Under the pieces are notes generated by a model that was not told the DNA's origin, did no database searches, and saw only the letters and a program-made list of their open reading frames with translations. A DNA stretch of 64,000 bases from NCBI GenBank assembly GCA_024643725.1, contig JAHEMJ010000017.1, positions 1-64,000 on the forward strand. Reading direction: 5' to 3'. Positions 15,774 through 24,447 of this stretch are shown here, piece after piece. The translations under genes and the position numbers were made by a program. Position 1 is the stretch's first letter. Each line of letters opens with the position of its first letter. Source of the stretch: Crocinitomicaceae bacterium (GTDB taxonomy: Bacteria; Bacteroidota; Bacteroidia; Flavobacteriales_D; Crocinitomicaceae).

Positions 15774-16481
15774 TTATAGCAAGCCTTCATCGGCGAAGCT
15801 AAAATAACCATTATCTGTGAAAATGAGGTGATCGAGGAGCTGCATGTCGACAAGTTTAGCGAAGTCCCGCAAATTGTAGGTGAGTTTTTTATCAGCTTCG
15901 CTCGCAAAGCGATTCCCACTTGGATGATTGTGACTGATGATGAATCCGGTTGCTTGACACGCAATGGCGTGGTGAAAGAGAATCTTTCCGTCTACAACAG
16001 TGCTAGTCATTCCTCCTTTGGACAATTGAATCGTATCAATGATTTCATTGGCAAAATTCAAATAAACGACATAAAATTCCTCGTGTGCAAGTCCATCGTA
16101 GTGCTTTTTTAAATGATCATAAATCATTTTGGAATTACGGACTTTTGTTTTTGCTGGAATCATGCTGGCTTCTCGTCGTTTTCCGATCTCCATGGCGGCA
16201 ATAATGAGAATGGCCTTCGCTGGACCAAATCCTTTGATTTGGGTTAATTCATGCACCGTTGATTTGGCTAGCAAATGCCAGTCTTGTTGGTGATTTGCTA
16301 GAAGGTCTTTGGCCAAATCGAGTGCGCTTTTGTTGCGGTAACCGGATCCGATCAGAATGGCGAGAAGTTCGGCGTCCGACAGACTGGCTTTGCCTTTGAG
16401 TAGTAATTTCTCGCGTGGACGATCGTCCTCTGCCCACATTTTAATGGAGGCATGCTGTTCGTAGGATGGCGGTTTTTTCAT
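15774..16481 (-). CDS. radC: RadC family protein (JAB/MPN domain)
   Basis: A 235-residue RadC homologue. It has an N-terminal HhH-like part (DRPREKLLLKGKASLSDAELLAILIGSG, then IKGFGPAKA) and a C-terminal JAB1/MPN metal-binding domain with the JAMM signature SHNHPSGNRFASEAD. The family was named for DNA repair, but the biochemical role is unsettled. I choose the ATG at 16481. The open frame extends upstream to 16598, but that extension is not typical for RadC, and it would overlap the divergent YciH gene start at 16570. It heads the minus-strand run ending with the lipoproteins at 12.7 kb. Confidence 0.93.
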   Translation of the reverse strand: MKKPPSYEQHASIKMWAEDDRPREKLLLKGKASLSDAELLAILIGSGYRNKSALDLAKDLLANHQQDWHLLAKSTVHELTQIKGFGPAKAILIIAAMEIGKRREASMIPAKTKVRNSKMIYDHLKKHYDGLAHEEFYVVYLNFANEIIDTIQLSKGGMTSTVVDGKILFHHAIACQATGFIISHNHPSGNRFASEADKKLTYNLRDFAKLVDMQLLDHLIFTDNGYFSFADEGLL

Positions 16482-16557
16482 GAGGGAAAGTAGGTCTTTC
16501 CTTAACTCTAAATCAATGAAAATATTGTAAAATGTCCGTTGATTTGGCTGTAGTTTG

Positions 16558-16565
16558 TATTTTTG
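16558..16565 (+). promoter_or_regulatory. -7 box TATTTTTG, 4 bases before the YciH start
   Basis: TATTTTTG fits TAnnTTTG and is separated from the ATG at 16570 by exactly 4 bases, so transcription would start at or very near the start codon. Confidence 0.55.
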
Positions 16566-16569
16566 TTTC

Positions 16570-16914
16570 ATGTCAAAGAAAGATAAAAGCCGCGTCAACG
16601 TCGTTTACTCGACGAATCCTGATTTTCAATTTCAGCATGAGGAGGAGGAAGAGCAGGACACATTGGCGAATAACCAACAACGTTTGTACGTTTCCATTGA
16701 CCGCAAGCAACGCGCGGGAAAAGAAGTGACCTTAATTGAAGGATTTACAGGGACGGAAGAGGATCTGAAGGACTTAGGGAAACTCTTGAAAAGTAAATGT
16801 GGCGTAGGAGGAACAGTCAAAGACGGTGAAATCCTAATTCAAGGGAATTTCAAGGATAAAATCTATGAGCTGCTGATCAAAGAAGGCTATTCTCAAACGA
16901 AGAAAAAAGGATAA
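16570..16914 (+). CDS. SUI1/eIF1-like translation factor (YciH family)
   Basis: A 114-residue protein with a SUI1 domain in its C-terminal 80 residues (RKQRAGKEVTLIEGF, then LLKSKCGVGGTVKDGEILIQG, the family core). YciH proteins resemble eIF1 and influence start-site fidelity in initiation. The N-terminus is short and charged, with a Glu run. I choose ATG 16570 (MSKKDKSRV) over the frame start at 16555 because a TAnnTTTG box occupies 16558-16565. The transcript is probably leaderless or nearly so. Its stop abuts that of the convergent CDF transporter gene. Confidence 0.9.
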   Translation: MSKKDKSRVNVVYSTNPDFQFQHEEEEEQDTLANNQQRLYVSIDRKQRAGKEVTLIEGFTGTEEDLKDLGKLLKSKCGVGGTVKDGEILIQGNFKDKIYELLIKEGYSQTKKKG

Positions 16915-17796
16915 TTAAGCCTTTTGTGCTGCCGGTTCGATGTGAATGAGAACATCCGCAATGGTTGGTATGGTTTCCATTAAGTGATCTTTCAAACGAT
17001 GTGAAATTTCGTGTCCATCAAACACGCTGATATCACCGGCTACTTCCACGTGTAAGTCAACAATATAGACCATTCCCGTTTTACGCACCCAACATTTTTC
17101 GGTATCTACCACACCGTTAACTTCTAGTGAATGCAATCGAATTTCATCGATGAGATCATGGTGAATGTGTTCGTCCATGATTTCGCCAAGCGCAGGACGA
17201 AAAATCAAAAAAGCATTGTAAACGATGAAAATAGAAGCGAGGAGTGCTGCCCAATCATCCGCTTTTTCGAAGCCTTTTCCAAAGATAAACGTGAGCGAAA
17301 TCCCAATGAACGCAATACCAGATGAAATGGCGTCACTGCGGTGATGCCAAGCATCGGCTTTTAACGAAGATGAATTGGTTTCCTTCGCTTTGCGGTGAAC
17401 GTATTGAAACGAAAGTTCTTTAATGAGAATAATAGCTCCTAGGACGTACAAGGTAAAAAATGCTGGTTTCTCTTGTGGTTCGCTCAAATGTCGAATGCTC
17501 TCAACCGCTATGATCGTCGCAGAAATCAATAGGAATCCAACCACGGCAAAGGTGACCAACGCTTCTGCTTTTCCATGTCCATAGGGATGGTCGTCATCCG
17601 CTGGTTTCGTTGAATACTTTAATCCAAATAAAACGAGAAAACTGGCGAATATATCGGCGGTGGACTCAATCGCGTCAGCAATCAACGCGTCGGAATGTCC
17701 AAAAACACCGGCAGTACCTTTCACCGCAGCCATTACCGAATTTGTCAGGATGCTTATGATCGCTGTTTTTGTTGCCGTTTTCTTGATTTCGTTCAC
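16915..17796 (-). CDS. cation diffusion facilitator (CDF) metal transporter
   Basis: An inner-membrane exporter for divalent metals such as Zn(II), Fe(II) or Mn(II), driven by proton exchange. About 293 residues with six predicted transmembrane segments. Metal-site motifs are HSDALIADAIES in TM2 and HHRSDAIS in TM5, followed by a cytoplasmic C-terminal domain (IHHDLIDEI, VDLHVEVAGD, HEISHRLKDHL). No ATG lies near the 5' end. I take GTG at 17796 (VNEIKKTATK) because the longer TTG frame at 17811 would start inside the T tract of the preceding terminator. The substrate cannot be told from sequence alone. Confidence 0.88.
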   Translation of the reverse strand: MNEIKKTATKTAIISILTNSVMAAVKGTAGVFGHSDALIADAIESTADIFASFLVLFGLKYSTKPADDDHPYGHGKAEALVTFAVVGFLLISATIIAVESIRHLSEPQEKPAFFTLYVLGAIILIKELSFQYVHRKAKETNSSSLKADAWHHRSDAISSGIAFIGISLTFIFGKGFEKADDWAALLASIFIVYNAFLIFRPALGEIMDEHIHHDLIDEIRLHSLEVNGVVDTEKCWVRKTGMVYIVDLHVEVAGDISVFDGHEISHRLKDHLMETIPTIADVLIHIEPAAQKA

Positions 17797-17810
17797 GGCC
17801 GAAAGGTACA

Positions 17811-17839
17811 AAAAAAAACGCCCAGGTTAGTGGGCGTTT
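17811..17839 (-). terminator. rho-independent terminator of the 846-codon surface protein gene
   Basis: On the minus strand the stem AAACGCCC/GGGCGTTT is followed by a run of nine T. It ends just before the start of the CDF transporter gene. Confidence 0.85.
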
Positions 17840-17861
17840 ATACATGTTTGCTGTTCGTGCT

Positions 17862-20348
17862 TTATTGCTTGATCACTTTCAAACTTGATTGTCCTGCAGT
17901 ATAGGTAACCGTCAATTGATAGATTCCTGAAGCAGCATTCGCGATGTTTACTTTTTCAGAATTCATTCCTGCTCCATGAGCGACCGTACGACCTGAAAGA
18001 TCAACCAATTGATAGCTAAAGTTTCCTTCGCTTACAATCGTAATGGATTCGTTTGTTGGATTCGGATAAACATGGATGTTTTGAGCATTTCCTTCTGAAA
18101 TTCCTTCTGTCCAGTTGTTGAAATTATAGGTCGTATTGGTGATAATCGGCGCATTCCAATCGAAGTAAATATAAGCCGTGTTTTCAATTTCCGTTCCGTA
18201 AGTATTGGCAGCATTTTCCATGATGCGGTAAACCAATTGTCCATGACTAGCTGGCTCATTCGTCGTGCTATCAGCCAACCAGATATTTGGGAATTCAAAT
18301 CGCATGATGCCGTTACCTAAGTTGACAACTTGCATGTTGTGAGAGGATTGAATGAGGGTAAAACTTGACCAATCTAAATCTGCATCCAAGGTATCGATGA
18401 TGTAAATATTTTGTGCTGGCGCTGTACCTGTATTCTGGAATCGAATGGTATAGGTTAAGTCTTCTTGTAACTCCGCGGCGATATATTCGGTGCCACTTCC
18501 AAAGAACTGAATGGCGAAATCTGGACGCTGTACGACTTTGTCATTCGGGTCATAGCTATTACCAACCAATTGAAGCAAGTTTCCAGCATTGTTGTAGGTA
18601 GAGCAATCAGTTCCTGTTGTCGGGGAAATCGTCGAAGTGAAATAATGCGCCGTTCCAGAAGAAAGTCCACCTGGTACATTAAAGGTGATTACGTCATAAT
18701 TACTAAAGAAACTAGATGCGGAATTTAAATTCCAAGTAATGGTATTACCGCTTACTGTACCGCCATTCCCGATGCTCGCGGCATTTACAGTTACTCCGGC
18801 TGGGAAGTTCATGGTTAAGGTGTAGTTTCCTGCAGCACCTGGACCGTAATTCCCCCAGTTTACTTTAATGTATGCCGTACTATTTTGGTAATAACCAATC
18901 CATGGTGTAACCGTTGTCCATAAGTCTGCACAAGTTGTGGTAGTTCCGCCACAGTTAATTCCGATGAAACCAGTGTTTGTTGTTCCTGCTGGACTTCCAA
19001 TCAAGGTAATGACTCCAACTGTTGGATTGTAGCCATTATAGCTTAACCATGACTGACTAATCGTTGCAAGTAAATACGTACTTGTGCTAAATTGTCCACA
19101 GTAAGAGAAATATCCAGTTGAATCCGTGTAAACCGTAACAGAACTTGAATTTGACGTAGTAGTTGTGTTGTATAAGGTTACAGGCGCCCCACCAATTGGT
19201 GTTTCATTGGTATTCATGACACCATTTCCATTCGCATCACAGAAAACATATCCGGAATAACACATAGTTGGAGTTACTGTTCCACCACAACTTAATGGAT
19301 AATTCACATTGGATAAAGGAACACCACTATTGCATGGCGTACCTAGAATATAACTCATGTTATTTCCATTGTTGTTTAATAGTGCATACCCATGTTGCGT
19401 CAACCAATTTGAACTGATGGAAATCGCAAATGTGTCATTGACTACACCTGGATAGCTAATGTTGTACGAACCATTGGCGTTTGAATACGCAACCGTTCCA
19501 TTCACGGATATCGGCGCATTTGAGATGGGCGTTTCTCCTGAATCAAAGATGCCATTGTCATTCGCATCACAATAGACTTGTCCACTCGCACATAACATGG
19601 TTGTTTGTGCCGCGCAATTTAAGGTGATGACCGTAGTGGTTGCGCCACTTGAGACCATGATGTTCGGACTTGGAATGATGTTTCCAATGACATAATTATG
19701 TGCTGCTAACCAAGTCGGATCGATGGATAGCGTGTATGTTCCTGCCCAGATGTTGTTCATTATGAACATGTTGTTTTGGATAGTGTCAATATACGTGTTT
19801 GTTCCATTGGTCAACATCACCGGAACAGGTGCGTTTATTTGAGAATCAATGGTTCCATCATTGTTACAGTCCACTTGTATCATGCAATAAAAGTATGCTG
19901 TACAAGATCCAACAGTTAAAACAACAGAATCCAAGGCAAAGGTTTGGTTGGATTGATTATAAACGGTTGTATGAATGCTATACGTACCAGGTACTGCATA
20001 CGTATGCGTAATAGCTGGTGCCATGTTGATGTTCGTTCCACTTGTTGAAGTTCCACCGTTGGAAGTAGTAGAGGATCCATCACCCCAACTTACTTGTGAA
20101 ACAAACTGGAAACCAGTGAAATTGTTTCCTTGAATGACATAAGGAATGGTCGCTGATCCAGCGGAACTCGTGCTTGGTGTCAATGCGGAATAGCTGATGT
20201 TAGCTGTTAACCCACAAATCGTAGTAGGCATGTTCGTTGGCGTCGTTAATCCGGTGAAAGCGAATCCGGTAACTTGTCCGTTGCTCGTAAAAATATTGCT
20301 TAAAAAAGCAAGGCAAAGGATGATTTTTGTAGGTAGTAAGTGTTTCAT
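17862..20348 (-). CDS. large T9SS-secreted surface protein with SdrD-B-like repeats and DUF11/DUF7619-like domain
   Basis: An 828-residue exported protein. A signal peptide (MKHLLPTKI..., ending TSNGQ) is followed by a PKD-like segment with TVGSCTAYFYC. Three tandem units then follow, each with C-x-GxVYCDANxNGxxxxxETPI, which resemble SdrD B-type or Cna-B-like collagen-adhesin stalk repeats. Next comes a DUF11/DUF7619-like region (SYDPNDK, TYTIRFQNTGTAPAQNI, YIYFDWNAPI), and finally a T9SS type A sorting domain (VYPNPTNESI...). It is likely a cell-surface stalk or adhesin in gliding or attachment. I use ATG 20348, since the longer start at 20402 precedes the signal peptide by 18 polar residues. 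It has its own terminator. Confidence 0.8.
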   Translation of the reverse strand: MKHLLPTKIILCLAFLSNIFTSNGQVTGFAFTGLTTPTNMPTTICGLTANISYSALTPSTSSAGSATIPYVIQGNNFTGFQFVSQVSWGDGSSTTSNGGTSTSGTNINMAPAITHTYAVPGTYSIHTTVYNQSNQTFALDSVVLTVGSCTAYFYCMIQVDCNNDGTIDSQINAPVPVMLTNGTNTYIDTIQNNMFIMNNIWAGTYTLSIDPTWLAAHNYVIGNIIPSPNIMVSSGATTTVITLNCAAQTTMLCASGQVYCDANDNGIFDSGETPISNAPISVNGTVAYSNANGSYNISYPGVVNDTFAISISSNWLTQHGYALLNNNGNNMSYILGTPCNSGVPLSNVNYPLSCGGTVTPTMCYSGYVFCDANGNGVMNTNETPIGGAPVTLYNTTTTSNSSSVTVYTDSTGYFSYCGQFSTSTYLLATISQSWLSYNGYNPTVGVITLIGSPAGTTNTGFIGINCGGTTTTCADLWTTVTPWIGYYQNSTAYIKVNWGNYGPGAAGNYTLTMNFPAGVTVNAASIGNGGTVSGNTITWNLNSASSFFSNYDVITFNVPGGLSSGTAHYFTSTISPTTGTDCSTYNNAGNLLQLVGNSYDPNDKVVQRPDFAIQFFGSGTEYIAAELQEDLTYTIRFQNTGTAPAQNIYIIDTLDADLDWSSFTLIQSSHNMQVVNLGNGIMRFEFPNIWLADSTTNEPASHGQLVYRIMENAANTYGTEIENTAYIYFDWNAPIITNTTYNFNNWTEGISEGNAQNIHVYPNPTNESITIVSEGNFSYQLVDLSGRTVAHGAGMNSEKVNIANAASGIYQLTVTYTAGQSSLKVIKQ

Positions 20349-20415
20349 GTTGATTGATTTACAATTGATTAACGCATGTATGCGCTTACGGTTGCCCGAC
20401 AAGCTAAATTATGTT

Positions 20416-20423
20416 TATTTTTG
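20416..20423 (+). promoter_or_regulatory. -7 box TATTTTTG of the DUF58 gene
   Basis: TATTTTTG fits TAnnTTTG, with GTTG 21 bases upstream as a plausible -33 box. The ATG is 19 bases downstream. Confidence 0.6.
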
Positions 20424-20442
20424 TTGATATACAAAAACATCC

Positions 20443-21360
20443 ATGAATCCTACCATTGACCGTCTGCGTTTAGCCCAATTTGGCAACCTTGAAGTTTTGG
20501 CAAAGCAGGTTGTAGAAGGATTTATTACAGGTTTGCACAAAAGTCCTTTTCATGGATTCTCTGTTGAATTTGCAGAACACCGTTTGTATAATCCTGGAGA
20601 ATCGACGCGAAACATCGATTGGCGTTTGTTTGGACGAACGGAGAAAATGTTTACGAAGAAGTACGAAGAGGAAACGAATTTGCGCTGTCAAATCGTCCTC
20701 GATGGATCTAGTTCCATGTTCTTTCCGAAGGGTGGCTTAACCAAGTTCGAGTTTTCTGTATATGCTGCGGCGAGTTTGATTGAATTATTGAAACGCCAAC
20801 GTGATGCGGTAGGACTTTCTGTTTTCTCTGATAAATTAGATGTTCATACAGCGTCAAAATCGTCTTTGTTGCATCACCGCTATCTGTATAGTGAATTGGA
20901 GAAACGCATGAAGGATTACGAGGAGAACAGTCGAACGGGAACAGATGCTGTTCAAGCGTTACACGACATCTCCGAATTGACGCATCAACGAAGCATGGTG
21001 GTTATTTTCACTGATTTATTAGATGATCCCAATCGCATCGATGAGTTCTTTCGTGCGATGCAACACCTCAAACACAATAAACATGAAGTGATTTTGTTCC
21101 ATGTGTTGGACTCTAAAATGGAGTTAAACTTTGAACTTGAAAATCGTCCATACCAATTAATTGATATGGAGTCTGGCGAGAAAATGCACTTACAACCGGC
21201 AGAGGTACGCGAACATTACGTGAAAGGAATTGAAGCGTATTTCAATGAAATCAAAATGCGTTGTGTGAATCACCGCATTGATTTCATGCAAGCAGACATC
21301 CACGAAGGATACAATCAAGTACTCTTGCAATATTTATTGAAACGACAGAAGTTATTTTAA
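20443..21360 (+). CDS. DUF58 domain protein (VWA-like)
   Basis: A 305-residue soluble protein of the DUF58 family. The conserved N-terminal block FHGFSVEFAEHRLYNPGE, IDWRLFGRTEKMF and KKYEEETN is complete and is followed by a VWA-like fold starting VLDGSSSMFF, a MIDAS-like DxSxS site. In other bacteria DUF58 proteins are usually encoded next to a MoxR ATPase and VWA membrane proteins. Here the neighbours are unrelated, so this is a stand-alone copy. The 3' end overlaps the convergent alkB by 9 bases. Confidence 0.88.
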   Translation: MNPTIDRLRLAQFGNLEVLAKQVVEGFITGLHKSPFHGFSVEFAEHRLYNPGESTRNIDWRLFGRTEKMFTKKYEEETNLRCQIVLDGSSSMFFPKGGLTKFEFSVYAAASLIELLKRQRDAVGLSVFSDKLDVHTASKSSLLHHRYLYSELEKRMKDYEENSRTGTDAVQALHDISELTHQRSMVVIFTDLLDDPNRIDEFFRAMQHLKHNKHEVILFHVLDSKMELNFELENRPYQLIDMESGEKMHLQPAEVREHYVKGIEAYFNEIKMRCVNHRIDFMQADIHEGYNQVLLQYLLKRQKLF

Positions 21361-22386
21361 GGCCGCATCGACACGCTTGTTCATGACCCAAAAGAAAAGG
21401 GGAGGGACAAACGTTAACAACATCATTCCGGGATAGCCTGTCGGCATCACGGGAGAATCGTCTGACGTTTCCAATAATTGATACGGACGATCTGCCTTGA
21501 AATGGTGATCGGAATGACGGCTTAATTCAAAAAGAACGGCGCGTCCAATCACATGATTTGAATTCCATGAATGTTTGCGCTTTACCGTTTCAAAGGTCCC
21601 ATTTTCGCGTTGTTGACGGTAAAGTCCATAGTGTTCAATGTAGTTGACCGTTTCCAATAGAAGAATGCCAATGGTTGCTGCGTAAAGAAAATAGAGCAAA
21701 ACAGTCCATCCGAAGAAACTGTAAATAAGTCCTATCAGTGTGATGTGCAGAATGGTATATTGAATCATTTTATGCGCTAAACTCCATCTTGACTTTTTCA
21801 TGATGTCCATGCGCGTGTTTTCAATTTGCCATGCTTGAATGTAACTGCCAATTTGAGATCGGAACCAAAAAACAAAGACCCATTCATTTCTGCGCGCCGT
21901 TGCTGGATCTTTTTTCGTCCCAACGTTCGTGTGGTGTCCTCGGTTATGGTACGGAACAAAGTGATTTTCCAAAGATGTCATCAATAACAATTCACCGATC
22001 AGTTGTTCCCAACGATTGGACCTGTGTCCAAGTTCATGTCCAATGTTGATGCCAATCACTCCGCACATAATGCCCATCGACAAAATGCGTCCAACCAAGT
22101 CGCTACTTGATTCCGTTTCTGTGATGTGCATGAGGAAATAGCCGAGAAATCCCAATTGAATCGGAAGCATCAAGCACAGTAAAAGTGTGTAGAATGAATC
22201 ATCACTAGCTAATACGCGTTCTTGTTCTTCTAAATTACGTTCATCCACTTTTAAAACAAGTTCTAAGAATGGAATGGCACCAAAATAAACGAGTGCAGGA
22301 AGGAAAGCCCAAATTCCTTCGTATTGAAAACTGATCCAAACACAAATGGGGAGAGAGAGCACTCCAAGGTATTTCATCTTGTTCAT
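21352..22386 (-). CDS. alkB: alkane 1-monooxygenase-like membrane di-iron enzyme (AlkB)
   Basis: An integral membrane non-haem di-iron hydroxylase of 344 residues. The His boxes of the AlkB family are all there in order: HELGHR, HNRGHH, NYIEHYGL and RHSDHHF. Several hydrophobic segments flank them. AlkB hydroxylates medium-chain alkanes or related alkyl chains using rubredoxin electrons. No rubredoxin gene is visible in the window, so the natural substrate and electron donor are open. The first ATG is used; a second Met lies three codons in. It overlaps the convergent DUF58 gene by 9 bases. Confidence 0.9.
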   Translation of the reverse strand: MNKMKYLGVLSLPICVWISFQYEGIWAFLPALVYFGAIPFLELVLKVDERNLEEQERVLASDDSFYTLLLCLMLPIQLGFLGYFLMHITETESSSDLVGRILSMGIMCGVIGINIGHELGHRSNRWEQLIGELLLMTSLENHFVPYHNRGHHTNVGTKKDPATARRNEWVFVFWFRSQIGSYIQAWQIENTRMDIMKKSRWSLAHKMIQYTILHITLIGLIYSFFGWTVLLYFLYAATIGILLLETVNYIEHYGLYRQQRENGTFETVKRKHSWNSNHVIGRAVLFELSRHSDHHFKADRPYQLLETSDDSPVMPTGYPGMMLLTFVPPLFFWVMNKRVDAALK

Positions 22387-22401
22387 TCGCGTGTAGTTTA
22401 G

Positions 22402-23694
22402 TTACTTCACAATTTTTCGAGTGGTATGTCCAGTTGCTGTGCAGATATGTACAAAGTAAATTCCTTCAGATAGTTCACTGGTATTCAAGTTCGCGTCAAC
22501 TCCTGATAGAAGGCCTGATTTCACGCGTAATCCATTCGCGGCATATACGGCATAAGATTGCATGTTTTCATTGCTTTGAATGTGCAAAACATCGTCAAAT
22601 GGATTTGGTGAAATACGGACGGAGCAGGTTGATGATTCTTGGATGCCGGAAATAGGATTTAACCTTGTTGGACGTGATTCGTAGCAATCACTTTGGATGC
22701 GCATCATATCGAAATAGAGTCCGCCTGTATTGCTGATCGTGCCTTGACTTACAACCAATCCGGTTTGCAATGAAACACCATAAATGGCCAGTCCTCCAGC
22801 TGATCCGCCGCTAATGAAATAGTAAATCATGTTGACTGGATCAATCGTTGAACTACCATTGACGGAATAGGCGCTAAGCCCCAACGATTGGGTGCTGATT
22901 TTAGTCACCACTCCAGTCATGGCGTCTACTTTTCCCAAATGCATAGTTGAGGAGTCCAACACTTGTGTGGTGACCATCGTTTGCGGGTCGTAAAATTGTG
23001 AAAAGTAGTTCGTGCGAACCAATCCATACAAACTCGTATCAGCACAGCTATAGGTGAAATTGTCAAAATGCTCACCTCCATTTGGAAAGGTTAATGTTGG
23101 ACTGGAAAAGATGCTTCCATTGTACATGTCGAGTCCAACAAGTTGCGCACCATTGGAATAGTAAAATACCATTTGATGCGGGTCTATGGCACTTCCTGCA
23201 TACGCAAATCCTTGTCCAATCGAACTTGGAGAAATTTCATTGATCGTTCCCGAATTGGCATCTATGGTAGCCAAATACATGGATGGTGTTAATGCGCCCG
23301 TTTGAGGATTTGTAATGTTTCTTCGCGACAAACCGTACATCAAGGAATCCGAAGTATTGAATCGAAAAAGATCGAAATAACCAGTTCCATTTGGATTGTT
23401 TATGGTCGCTGTGTTCGAAATTTGTCCGGAAGTTAAATCAATGGATTTCAAACCTGAGTCGCCAATAAAGCAGAATTGATTGCTGTATGGATTCAAGGCA
23501 GCTCCGGTTAAATTGATGGATGAAGAAACAGAGGTTTGACTCATATTTGTGGCAATTCCAGTGGCTGGATTCATCGTTGCGACATATACTGCTGCGGGAT
23601 TCGACGTGCGTGCGAGTCCGTACATCGTGTTTCCAAGTTGTGCATAAACGGGAATGGAAAGAATCAATAAACAGGTAGTAATCAGTTTTTTCAT
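22402..23694 (-). CDS. T9SS-secreted protein of unknown function
   Basis: A 430-residue exported protein. A signal peptide (residues about 1-18, ending VYAQ) leads into a repetitive region with recurring MYGLxR and DxxSGxI motifs, which suggests a beta-propeller-like repeat. It ends with a T9SS type A sorting domain (RISPNPFDDVLHI ... GIYFVHI ... RKIVK). I recognise no enzymatic domain. It is predicted to be displayed on or released from the cell surface. It lies 15 bases upstream of alkB on the same strand and may be co-transcribed with it, though no functional link is evident. Confidence 0.8.
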   Translation of the reverse strand: MKKLITTCLLILSIPVYAQLGNTMYGLARTSNPAAVYVATMNPATGIATNMSQTSVSSSINLTGAALNPYSNQFCFIGDSGLKSIDLTSGQISNTATINNPNGTGYFDLFRFNTSDSLMYGLSRRNITNPQTGALTPSMYLATIDANSGTINEISPSSIGQGFAYAGSAIDPHQMVFYYSNGAQLVGLDMYNGSIFSSPTLTFPNGGEHFDNFTYSCADTSLYGLVRTNYFSQFYDPQTMVTTQVLDSSTMHLGKVDAMTGVVTKISTQSLGLSAYSVNGSSTIDPVNMIYYFISGGSAGGLAIYGVSLQTGLVVSQGTISNTGGLYFDMMRIQSDCYESRPTRLNPISGIQESSTCSVRISPNPFDDVLHIQSNENMQSYAVYAANGLRVKSGLLSGVDANLNTSELSEGIYFVHICTATGHTTRKIVK

Positions 23695-23798
23695 AGCTTA
23701 TAGTTGCTTAAAAATACGAATAAAAACAGGACGTGCAAATGACCTACGCATTCTAAACTACTGAGTATGAAAATTGTTCAAATGGAAAATCAAAGAAA

Positions 23799-23826
23799 AT
23801 AAAAAGTCCCGACAAGCGGGACTTTA
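23799..23826 (-). terminator. rho-independent terminator of the LysM gene
   Basis: Stem AAAGTCCCG/CGGGACTTT with a 5-base loop (23803-23825), followed on the minus strand by a T-rich tract. Confidence 0.8.
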
Positions 23827-23865
23827 TAACAAACAACAAACAAATTCCTTCACTTGCCATGCAAG

Positions 23866-24282
23866 TTAGCGAAGGAATACCTTTTCTCCATTCGGTAGTT
23901 GTTCGTCCGGAGAAGAACCTTGATTCATTCTCATCAGTGATTTCAGTCGAATGCCTTCTTTGTTGGCAATTTGACGAAGTGTGGCGGAGTTTTCCACTAT
24001 AACAAACTCTTTTTGAGCTGATTTTCGTTGTTTACGCTCAAGGTAAACACATGTTCCCGGTTCCAATACATCGGCTTGTGGATTAAAGTCGTTGAATTTA
24101 TACAATTGTCGCAGCGTTAATTGATTCGCTTTCGAGATTTGATATAAAGTCTGACCTGGCTTCACAACCAACATGTTGCTTTGTTTCTTCGGCAGTATAG
24201 GATTCGCAAACAACAAACACGTCGCACTCATGATGCTAAAACATGTTACCGTTAATCCGCTCTTACCAATGATTGCTTTCAT
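23866..24282 (-). CDS. LysM-domain protein
   Basis: A small exported protein of about 138 residues. A hydrophobic signal segment is followed by a LysM repeat (VVKPGQTLYQISKANQLTLRQLYKFN) and a second, weaker one (FVIVENSATLRQIANKEGIRLKSLMRMN). LysM domains bind peptidoglycan, so it is likely a periplasmic cell-wall-binding protein. No catalytic domain is attached. The frame has Met codons at 24300, 24288 and 24282; I use 24282 (MKAIIGKSG), which gives a normal signal peptide. It is monocistronic with its own terminator. Confidence 0.85.
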   Translation of the reverse strand: MKAIIGKSGLTVTCFSIMSATCLLFANPILPKKQSNMLVVKPGQTLYQISKANQLTLRQLYKFNDFNPQADVLEPGTCVYLERKQRKSAQKEFVIVENSATLRQIANKEGIRLKSLMRMNQGSSPDEQLPNGEKVFLR

Positions 24283-24447
24283 GAACATCCTTAACGGCAC
24301 GAATCATAAAATGGTTACATTGTCACTTCAGTTTTTTGAAAATGGAGGGAAATCGGAAAAAATGACATTGAAATGCGTTCAAATCGGAAATATTGTCGCT
24401 GAAATGATGCTTGGATTAGCTTTTGACGCATAGAAATCGTATTAAAA

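Noticed and set aside
16481..16598. N-terminal extension of RadC to 16598
   Set aside because: It would overlap the promoter and start of the divergent YciH gene and adds about 39 residues not typical of RadC.
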